Assembly (NCBI GenBank): GCA_949987705.1
Contig: OX465282.1
Span: 39,458,039-39,522,038 of the forward strand
DNA length: 64,000 bases
Direction: 5' to 3'
Source of the DNA: Thereva unica
Lineage: Eukaryota > Arthropoda > Insecta > Diptera > Therevidae
Made by a program: the position numbers and the translations under genes. Positions 56,168 through 64,000 of this stretch are shown here, in pieces. The notes under the pieces are model-generated. The model was not told the DNA's origin. It searched no databases and saw only the letters and a list, made by a program, of their open reading frames with translations. Positions within the stretch are counted from its first letter, which is position 1. Every line of letters begins with the position of its first letter.

Positions 56168-57543
56168 ATGTTTAAAATAGTGCAAACAGTTGAAAATAAG
56201 AAAAAGTTGCTTTCAATCGTTCCACAAGGCTGGGAAATAAATGGAAAGCTGTATTGGCCTCCAAGAAAGTGCCCAAAAAATCAACTTAGTGAATTAGTCC
56301 GCATAGGGACCTCAAAACCTTCTGACGATTGGACTGAAATGCAGTGCTTTAAGAAGAGAGAAAATATATATTCTTACGAGATGGCTGAGGGTATTCTTTC
56401 CGAAATGCTGGTACAGTCTGATAGCGAAGCCGTAAATACCACACCAACTTCAAAAAGAAAGGGCGCACGGCGAGTCGCTATGGGTTTGGATTTTAACCCT
56501 TACATGGAGAATTCGACGCAACCAGTAATTGCACAACCAACGGTAATTGTGAATATAATATATTTTTCCAAAAGCAAGACGAATAACTAACAATAAATAA
56601 TGTTTCAGCAAATAATTCACGAACAACATATTCATGAGGAGCCGCTTCACCAACCACAACCAACACAACAAACTGCCCAACAAAAATTTTTACAGCAGTA
56701 CGCACATTTGGAGCAACAACCCATTATCGTTTCTTCAGACGATGTGTCTTCATTTATAGATATGTCCTCTATATTACAAGGAAATAATGTCTGTGTCAAT
56801 AATGACAAAATTGACAAATTGATTGATATTGTTGGAAATATGTCTAAAGCACGACTTGAAGCCAAACTGGACACATTAGCAAAAACAATTTCTTCCGAGG
56901 TAATGGATAAAAATATATCTTTTAATAGTATAGTAGACACATTTTTTTCAGTCCGAATCTTCAAAACCACAGAGTGCACCTCTTACTATTAATAAGCTTG
57001 CAAATATTGATGAGGTGGATCAATTTGAAGAGCATCTAAATAACTTTGAAAACTTTGAAAATATGGTAACAGATACTCCTTTTTCTTTGTGAACCATTTG
57101 TAATTAATTTAAAATTGCAGAAAAAGACATTACGGATAGTAGTCGGTAGTGTTCCACAAAATGGCACTAGTGTGTGCTACATCATTGTAGACAGGCTATT
57201 CGAAAGAAAATTGTTTACACACTTTTCGTGGAGTGGAGGTACACGAGATCCTACCTTACCGAAAAAACGTTTCTCTTCCTATGTGAATATCTTGCGGTTA
57301 TTTCTCGAAGTAACAATAATAAATGACACAAATTTTTCTGAATTTGAAGTACAACTTTTTTTCAAACAAATTTTAAAAAATGCTGCAGCAAGATGTGAAG
57401 TTTGCGTGCGCCAATCGGCCAAAAAGGTACGACTCCAACGGAACCCCAAAGGAAATGTATCACAACCTCTGAGAAAGGCCGTTAATGATGAAAATCGCGA
57501 TGACATCCTGTCTGGTTGTTTAAAATCTACGCCAGATCAATAG
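56168..57543 (+). CDS. DUF4806-type protein gene, four exons
   Basis: Exons 56168-56542, 56609-56899, 56952-57065, 57121-57543 give 400 aa. All three introns are tiny (52-66 nt), GT-AG and phase 0. The N-terminal domain (VQTVENKKKLLSIVPQGWEI ... DDWTEMQCFKKRENIYSYEM) and C-terminal domain (CYIIVDRLFERKLFTHFSWS, then FFKQILKNAAARCEVCVRQS) have the pattern of insect DUF4806 proteins. The middle is Q-rich and then helical. The function is unknown. These genes are often multi-copy and sometimes close to DNA transposons, so this may be either host or TE-associated. An ATG 33 nt upstream is in frame but adds an atypical leader. The possible signal ATTAAA lies at 57642-57647. Confidence 0.78.
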
Positions 57544-57777
57544 GACTGTAAGGTTTACAATATACAAGAATTAATTTATTTTTTATTTTATTAAAAAAAC
57601 GAAGTTTATTTATGTTTTAGTTAAAGTGTAATGAACATAAAATTAAAATATAAACTACATATACAAATTTTGACAAAATTTTTTTATTTTAATGTATGAA
57701 TTAATGGAGTAAATACTGTTCCTGTTCGATTATAATTAACAGCTACCATTTTACATTTTATTTCACTTAAACTATTA
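57544..57777. other. 3' flank of the DUF4806-type gene
   Basis: AT-rich, with candidate polyadenylation signal ATTAAA (57642-57647). Nothing else was recognised before the MITE. Confidence 0.4.
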
Positions 57778-58221
57778 CTACGTTTATAAGCGGAGTTTCC
57801 CTCCGGATGGAAGTTTCGATCCGGAGTGAAACACCGCTTATAAACTGGGAGTGAAACTCCAGAACTTGTATTTTCGCTCCCGAAGAAAAAGCTGGAGTGA
57901 AACTTCGGTCCCGGTTTATGTTGTGCTTATAAACGCTGACTTGGAGTGAGATTTTTTTCCAAGGGGGGAAAACTTAGTAAAGAAGAAGCTGGGTGTTTTA
58001 TTTTGCTACAATAGTTTTTTTCTTTATTTATTGATTTTTTAAATACATTAAATTAAACATTGGGTTTACAATTTGTCTTTGCTATGATTTTAAATTTGAG
58101 CTTGGAGCTGTCATTTCAAACCAGAAAGTATTTTGGGTTTTCACTCCCATTGCTTATAAACGCATCGGGAGTTTTACTTTGGACTGAAGATCCGGGAGTG
58201 AAACTCCGCTTATAAACGTGG
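57778..58221. mobile_element. 444-bp MITE, copy A
   Basis: Inverted ends CTACGTTTATAAGCGGAG / CTCCGCTTATAAACGTGG, flanked by TA on both sides. Internal blocks repeat GGAGTGAAACTCC-type palindromes. Non-coding. Confidence 0.8.
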
Positions 58222-58268
58222 TATATATGATACAGGTTTTTCTTCTAGCTCACACCCAGACATATATA

Positions 58269-58712
58269 CTACGTTTATAAGCGGAGTTTCCCTCCGGATG
58301 GAAGTTTCGATCCGGAGTGAAACACCGCTTATAAACTGGGAGTGAAAATCCAGAACTTGGATTTTCGCTCCCGAAGAAAAAGCTGGAGTGAAACTTCGAT
58401 CCCGGTTTATGTTGTGCTTATAAACGCTGACTTGGAGTGAGATTTTTTTCCAAGGGGGGAAAACTTAGTAAAGAAGAAGCTGGGTGTTTTATTTTGCTAC
58501 AATAGTTTTTTTCTTTATTTATTGATTTTTTAAATACATTAAATTAAACATTGGGTTTACAATTTGTCTTTGCTATGATTTTAAATTTGAGCTTGGAGCT
58601 GTCATTTCAAACCAGAAAGTATTTTGGATTTTCACTCCCATTGCTTATAAACGCATCGGGAGTTTTACTTTGGACTAAAGATCCGGGAGTGAAACTCCGC
58701 TTATAAACGTGG
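58269..58712. mobile_element. 444-bp MITE, copy B
   Basis: Same length, ends and orientation as copy A with about half a dozen base changes, separated from it by 47 bp. TA flanks both sides. The two copies either inserted independently next to each other or arose by local duplication. Confidence 0.8.
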
Positions 58713-59397
58713 TAATATATATTCAAATATGATGACCTTATTGGAATTTCGAAAAAATTATTTATGTCTTTTAATTTTCGACCATAGATATAAACATGTT
58801 CATTTCGTACGAATGCATATTTATACTGTAGCAACACATTTGCATTTGTTAGGCACCATGACTGAAAATGAAATGAAAATGAATGACTGAAAATATGGTT
58901 AAACTGTCTTAATGTTTTTAAAATAATCTTGTAAAAAGCGGTTTTTCTATAATTCCTTTAAATAACAGTTAATATTTATAACTCTCTTATAAAAACTTCA
59001 TATAAAATTAGATGCTTATAGAGATTTTACACAAAGTATTTATTAGACTTTACTTTTATAACGTTCTTATAAGATAATGCGTCACAGCTTCCAGCAATTT
59101 GTTCTTAAAAAATTCTTGAGCATAACTCTTAAAAAAATCCATTCTTACTTTTGTTATAATATACTTTTACAAAGCCATTGCAAGAATGTAATCAGAGTAA
59201 GATATCTTCTGAAAAGTTACTGTTAAGGGTTTTAAATAAGGCTGCACTCTTCGCGAAAGGCCCAAGGAAAACCCCAATTCTTGAAACACTCGGATCTTTA
59301 TACGCTATTAGAAACGATTTTTAGGAAAAACCTTAATAAACAATTTAAAAGAAAGACCTCTTTATAAAAAATCTAATAAGAGCCTTATAAGCCTAAT
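58713..59397. other. No recognised feature
   Basis: AT-rich, with loosely repeated TTATAAGA-type words at 58980-59400. The short minus-strand ORF at 58607-58837 overlaps the MITE and is not credible. Confidence 0.4.
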
Positions 59398-60235
59398 TTA
59401 AATTTTCCCAAGAGTCTTGACTTCTAAATTGTTACTTGGGTGGTTCCAGTCAGTAGATTGGAAAAAATTAATAAGCCCCAGCCAATTGGCCTTCCCATAA
59501 TGCCATACAGTTCTTTTAACTGGTTTGGGAGGGGTGGGAAATTTGAATGGAAAACTAGCGCTAACTAAGCGGTGGTCCGAATTGCCGAGAGGTGAATCAA
59601 CTTCGACGGAGTAACGCGCTGGATGAGAAGTAAGGAAAAGATCAAGGAGATAGGTTCCTTGATCAGTAACATCAGGGACTCTTGTGGGATGATCCACAAT
59701 TTGATGCAAATTATTGGAGTCTGCAAAGAGCTCGACGTCCTTGCCAGAAACACTGGTGCCATTTGAGTAAGTCAGCCATTTTGCGTTGTGAACATTGAAA
59801 TCACCCGCAACGATGATTTCACACTCGGGATTGGACGACAAAAATCCCGAGATTTGTTCGGAAATGGTATCAAAAGATGAAGTGGAGGCTTCGTTACTTA
59901 TGTTAGGACTTCTGTATATGAAGCAGAAGAATATTACGTGCCTTTGGAATATGATTTTAACCCAAAGATAGTTAAAATCTGAAGTCGTGTTTGAAAATAT
60001 TTTATAATAAGCCACGTCATCCCTAACAAATATGGCAATACCCCTATGGGGGGAGAGATTGTGCACTAAAGTGTACCCCGACACCTGGTAATGACCTAAG
60101 TCAGTATCGGGTGATATTTGGGTTTCACTAAGTGCGAAGATTGGGGGTTTATAAGTCAATAAGTGGCACTCAACAAAAGAAAAATTCGCATGAAGTCCAC
60201 GAGCCGCAGCTCCTGATTTTGTTTTCAAATGCGCG
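59398..60235 (-). pseudogene. Jockey-like LINE endonuclease domain
   Basis: A nearly complete open endonuclease: FALSETQISPDTDLGHYQVS, RGIAIFVRDDVAYY, FCFIYRSPNIS, IIVAGDFNVHNAKWL, YLLDLFLTSHPARYSVEVDS and GNSDHRLVSASF. It ends soon after PVKRTVWHYGKANW, where the linker to RT should start. The style suggests the same family as 53178-54745, whose endonuclease half is absent and which lies on the same strand in the correct order. No start codon context survives. Confidence 0.8.
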
Positions 60236-60393
60236 AAGGGCTTTCACATAAACAAGAAAAAGTTTATTTCGGAAACTAACCATATATAGCGGAGCATAAA
60301 ACCCTGCGATATTAGCTCCCCCAGCTCGTGGTGCCGTGACTGGTAGTTAATTTGACTCGCGTTTGTCCATATCTAATTAGTATAAATAATCAA

Positions 60394-60823
60394 TGTGATT
60401 TATGTACTAAACTAAAATTGGAACGAGCGATAAGTGAAGACAACTTCAAGCTTCTGGACGAAAAGAAACGAACATACCACTAGGTACTAGAAAAGGGACG
60501 AACGTTCCAGAAGTTAGATAAAGGTGGAGCTTGGACATAAAAGCGGCTTGCAGGCGCTGAGAAAGTCAGTTTTGATTTGAAAGGCGATAAAAGTGTTCTA
60601 AAGTGAGAACAGTGAAAAGTGGTGATTTAAAAGTGAACTATAAAGCGATAGATAGAATTTAATAGTGCGAGTTATTAAATTGAAAGTGATTATAGTGAAC
60701 TGTATGAATTGTGTTTGGTATTAAATTGTGTTTTGGTTTGTAATAAATAAATTTTGCGTGGATAGTTAAAAAGTGTATTCCTTAATTAATCCGACAAATC
60801 CGTTAAGCCGTAAAAACGTAACA
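60394..60823 (+). repeat. Gypsy LTR, second copy
   Basis: Matches the LTR at 45483-48116 from TGATTTATGTACT to CGTAACA without the LINE insert. It is about 70 bp shorter at the left, consistent with a deletion between two GATTTATG words (45489 and 45560 in the other copy). It is not followed by a primer-binding site, so it is a solo or 3' LTR. A Tc1/mariner-type element inserted at its right edge. Confidence 0.8.
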
Positions 60824-60825
60824 TA

Positions 60826-62785
60826 CAGTAGTGGCCAAAACAATAGCAACTAAAATTGAGAGTTTTCATTTTGGCATAAAAACAAAGAACTGAATAGGTT
60901 TTAATATAAATATTATTTTATATTGAAAGAATGTTTGCTAGTCTCCCAAAAACATAAAAATTATATTTCAATAACAACAACAAGTACATTAAATAAAATT
61001 AAATACTTTCAAAGTACTATGTATATAAAGCTGGTCAAAACTACATATAGCAACTTGGGTATTTGTTTTTTCTGGAGGCTTTTGGGTACCTCCAGGACCC
61101 CCTAAGGGGCAAATAATGAGTTTTTTACTGATAGTAGTTACTGTTACGAAAATTTTGAGGGGTCGGGGAGCCTCCTACGACGATTTTTGGGGCTTTGGGG
61201 GCTTTTTAGGGCGTACTACAAAACATCTGTAAATTGATGTACCGAGCCCCCCAGGTGGGTTGTAACGAGTTTTTTTGGATTAATTACGAATTATTACAGG
61301 TAAATAAGTTAGGGGGGGGGCAATCTCCATGACCCCCTTAGAGGCAAATAATGATTTTCTTGTTTTTAGCCTTTGGGGAGCCTCCTGTAAGAACGGATTT
61401 TGACATGAATATGTCTTATCCCTGGGGTCTATTTGAAAGAATGTGCGGAGACGAAAATCGTTACCATGACTAATTACTGTTTGGCATACTTTTAGGATAA
61501 ATTTTTGGAAGCAAATTAAATTTATATTTAATTCTGCATACTTTTAGGTGAAAATATTATCGAAAGCTTTCTTAAGGTTAGAAAATGTTCGAGTCATTTC
61601 TTTTGACATGAATATTTGTCGTTTTGATTAATTATAATTGTTTTTAATTATTAATATGAATATTTATATTTTTCAAAATATAAATTAAATTCTAAAAGTA
61701 TAAACTATGAAAATAATTTAATATTATGTGAACTTTCATAATTTAAATTAAAAATAATGCAAAATAAACTTGCAAAAAAATATATTCTTCGAATTCAGGC
61801 TTAATTCATCCAAGTAGTTTGCCAAACTGCAATACACACAGTGCAACTAGTTGCCCAAACTCTAGGCCTCGCCCCCATAAAATTAAAAGATTTTGATTTA
61901 TCCCAACTGAAACCCCAACTGTCAAATCAGTTTGCCAACTGCCCCACACACGATGCGATTCAGTGACAACACAACTCAGTTAGGACAACTAGTTGGCCTG
62001 TGGATGGGCCCCATTAGAAAAGGTGTGCTTGAGTCGTCCGTCGCGCGATATTTTTGTGTTTTCGAAGCGGGGCGGAATCAGAATCGATATCAGGGAATTT
62101 TCTTACTACGCAGTTTGCGGATTGAGTGTGGTGCGGCCGCGGTACGTTTAGAATTTTTGCAAAAGCACAATTTTTTTATTTTGAACGATTTCGTTTCGTG
62201 TGTTTGTATTCTGTTACTTTGTGGAAAAGGATAAGTTGGTTGAAGGGTATGTATTGAAGCGAGCCAGATTATTGTTGTGTGCATTCCTTTCGACCCCCTC
62301 CAGGGGTTCTTTCCAATAAGAACAAGAAGGTGATTTCCAATAAGAACAAGAAACAAATAAACCCCAGGGATAAGACATATTCATGTCTACTGTGCCATCG
62401 AGAAGCCATGGCACTTCCCGTCTTTTTAATTTCTGTTATTTTTTAACTATAGTAGGGACTGTTACGAACATTTTAAGGGGTCATAGTGCCCCCTACGACT
62501 TGTTTTGGGGCCGTGGGAGGCAAAAGAGAGGGTTTTTTTAGTGCATTTTTTAGTGCATTTTATGATGCACCTACAAATTGATGTAATTAGAGCCCCAGGT
62601 GAGGTGCAAATGACTTTTTTTTTGATTGATTATGAATTATTACAATCAAATGACTTACTTTTATAATTTGGACATGGGTGGCGTGCATAGGGTGCATATG
62701 AGGGGGGGGGGGGGCAAAATTTCAGGACCCTTATGCCAGAAATGAAAACTCTCAATTTTAGTTGCTATTGTTTTGGCCACTACTG
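60826..62785. mobile_element. Tc1/mariner-type non-autonomous element
   Basis: Inverted ends CAGTAGTGGCCAAAACAATA / TATTGTTTTGGCCACTACTG, about 45 bp, flanked by TA (60824-60825, 62786-62787). The interior has repeated G-rich units (GTTACGAAAATTTTGAGGGG and relatives near 61140 and 62465) but no transposase. It hosts a Helentron at 61402-62427. Confidence 0.8.
61402..62427 (+). mobile_element. Non-autonomous Helentron, deletion derivative
   Basis: Shares both ends with the element at 7756-19846: left terminal repeat (61402-61434), its inverted copy (62355-62387), hairpin (62392-62414), T-run end. The left 230 bp match 7756-7980, then the sequence jumps to the equivalent of 19034. The jump falls inside the Harbinger MITE, so this copy lost the MITE left end. 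About 97% alike in the shared parts. Confidence 0.85.
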
Positions 62786-63400
62786 TATGTTACGTTAAAA
62801 TTGGTTTAAGATATTAACAACACCTTTTTTATTGAATGTACCAAAATTTCGTTTATTAAAATTAATTTAACAAACAATGTAAATTGTTGAATGCATTTCA
62901 ACCGATGTAATCGGTCATCATCAGCAACACGGCTAGCACTAAAGGTCTAAGGATTTGTAATTAGATCTAATATAGTATGTATACTAACGGTATACTAAGT
63001 CTATTTAAAGGAAAACGGGTCTATATTTCTTTTGTTTGAATAGAATAAATGGAATAACGGTATACAAAAACAACTGTTATGCTATTTAATTCAAATTAAA
63101 TAAATAGGAATCTATATTTAAGGAGTCCGTATTTCTGTGTATGTAAAAACTTTCGTATGCGTCTAATTGTTGTCCGTTATGTGTTGTAATAGACGAACGT
63201 TGGCTTCGGATGTGGAAAAATGCTTTTCACCTAAAACATGACTGGCAAAAGAAGATTTGTTTTCATAAACAAAACATTGTCCCATCTCGAGTGGGTAAAT
63301 CAAAACAAATAAAAATTTTAGAAACAAAACAGTTTTTTAAAACTATCTGTTTGGTGGAAATCCGGCATATCGTGCGATTGTAAATTACGTAGTGGAGAGA
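62786..63400. other. AT-rich sequence, possibly the end of another retroelement
   Basis: Starts TATGTTACGTT, which mirrors the LTR end CGTAACA. CAACCGATGTAATCGGTCATCATC at about 62898 is a common phrase in 3' regions of insect retroelements (Penelope-like or other), but no coding part is present. Not assigned. Confidence 0.3.
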
Positions 63401-63970
63401 CATTTTCTTACTTCTTTTGCGGCAGTTAAATATCCAATTTGAACTGCGCGGAGGTGAAATTGTAAACACGAACTGGAATAACATTTTCTTATTCCTTTGG
63501 CGACAGTAAAATATCCAATTCGAACTGGGCGAGATGAGATTGCGAACACGAACTGCAGAGACATTTTCTTAGATCAGTTCTACACATTCAACTTTGCATT
63601 CCACTTTTTGACGTTCAATTCTGTCGCTCGTGTCTACACATTTTCAACTTTTCAAGGCGGGCTCGGCTGTCACTGCTATTCGTGTACACTTATATTCATA
63701 CATATTTGCACACTCATAAAAATGTTGAACGAAAACACAAAAGTTGAACGCAAATTTCCATTCCATTCTGAGCTGCTTTTTCCATTTTCCTTTCAACTCT
63801 AGTCTGTTTCAAACTTTGCATTGGAGTGAAAGAGAAAACAAAGTTGAACGTCAAAAAGTGGAATGCAAAGTTGAATGTGTAGAACCGGTCTTACAGCTTT
63901 TTCCGCAGTAAAATATCCGATTTAAACCGAGCCGTGGTGAGATTGTAAATACGAACTGGAGAGAAATCTC
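63401..63970. repeat. ~83-bp tandem repeat, split by a MITE
   Basis: Units start ACATTTTCTTA and contain GTAAAATATCCAATT and TTGTAAACACGAACTGGA. Two units lie at 63401-63566. The third is split: its head (63561-63571) precedes the MITE and its body follows at 63891-63970. Confidence 0.75.
63572..63890. mobile_element. 319-bp PIF/Harbinger-type MITE
   Basis: Inverted ends GATCAGTTCTACACATTC / GAATGTGTAGAACCGGTC continue to about 45 bp (AACTTTGCATTCCACTTTTT). TTA flanks both sides (63569-63571, 63891-63893). The tandem repeat unit rejoins exactly when the insert and one TTA are removed. Confidence 0.85.
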
Positions 63971-64000
63971 TAACATTTTTGGGGTAGTGAAATTTTATAC

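Noticed and set aside
58607..58837. 76-codon minus-strand ORF
   Set aside because: Overlaps the MITE end and adjacent AT-rich DNA; no protein features.
45483..60823. A single intact LTR retrotransposon between the two LTRs
   Set aside because: The interval contains a deleted pol, several unrelated LINE fragments and a spliced gene. At best it is a heavily invaded locus; pairing of the LTRs cannot be shown.

Overview
The window looks like an insect genome, and a fly (Diptera) seems most likely. It is AT-rich. Its repeats are of animal/insect types: a LOA-like LINE with an RNase H domain, CR1/Jockey-like LINEs, Ty3/Gypsy and errantivirus-like LTR elements, Helitrons and Helentrons, a Mutator-like foldback element, and hAT, PIF/Harbinger and Tc1/mariner-type elements. 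The only conserved host gene I recognise is a six-exon lysosomal transporter of the MFSD8/CLN7 family (42195-44117, minus strand). A second spliced gene (56168-57543, plus strand) encodes a 400-aa protein of the DUF4806-type family found in insects. Nearly all the rest is nested transposable-element DNA. No tRNA, rRNA or CRISPR was seen.

Layout. 1-2478: a palindromic (foldback) element whose left arm is split by a Helitron carrying a 119-bp tandem array. 2479-4043: AT-rich DNA, then a short GC-rich repeat that cuts a Gypsy element. 4044-7440: a decayed Ty3/Gypsy element on the minus strand. 7756-19846: a Helentron-like element containing, in nested order, a LOA-like LINE (8138-18711), a long-TIR Mutator-like element (11860-16740) and an old LINE fragment; it also holds a Harbinger MITE. 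19856-22192: no recognised feature except a weak candidate exon. 22193-26066: two Helentron 3' ends, one still attached to an endonuclease-coding remnant. 26171-27741: a MITE, a decayed virus-like coding fragment and a truncated LINE. About 27863-32480: a minus-strand errantivirus-like 3' end whose LTR is split by a hAT element, itself split by a Harbinger-type element holding an RTE-like LINE fragment. 33360-41279: LINE sequences, among them an apparently complete LINE with two open ORFs (33483-37962). 41556-42040: a LINE fragment with an internal inversion. 42195-44117: MFSD8. 44218-50345: Helitron and LINE scraps, then a Gypsy element with LTR, primer-binding site, gag and a deleted pol. 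50346-56100: repeats and LINE fragments. 56168-57543: the DUF4806-type gene. 57778-58712: two copies of one MITE side by side. 59398-60235: LINE endonuclease. 60394-62785: an LTR followed by a Tc1/mariner-type element that holds a second Helentron. 62786-64000: an 83-bp tandem repeat interrupted by a Harbinger MITE.

In many places the insertion order can be read directly, because target-site duplications are intact and the host reading frame or repeat unit rejoins exactly across the insert. MFSD8 is judged intact because all five introns have GT-AG ends and phases agree. Family assignments of proteins rest on motifs recognised by eye; no database search was run.
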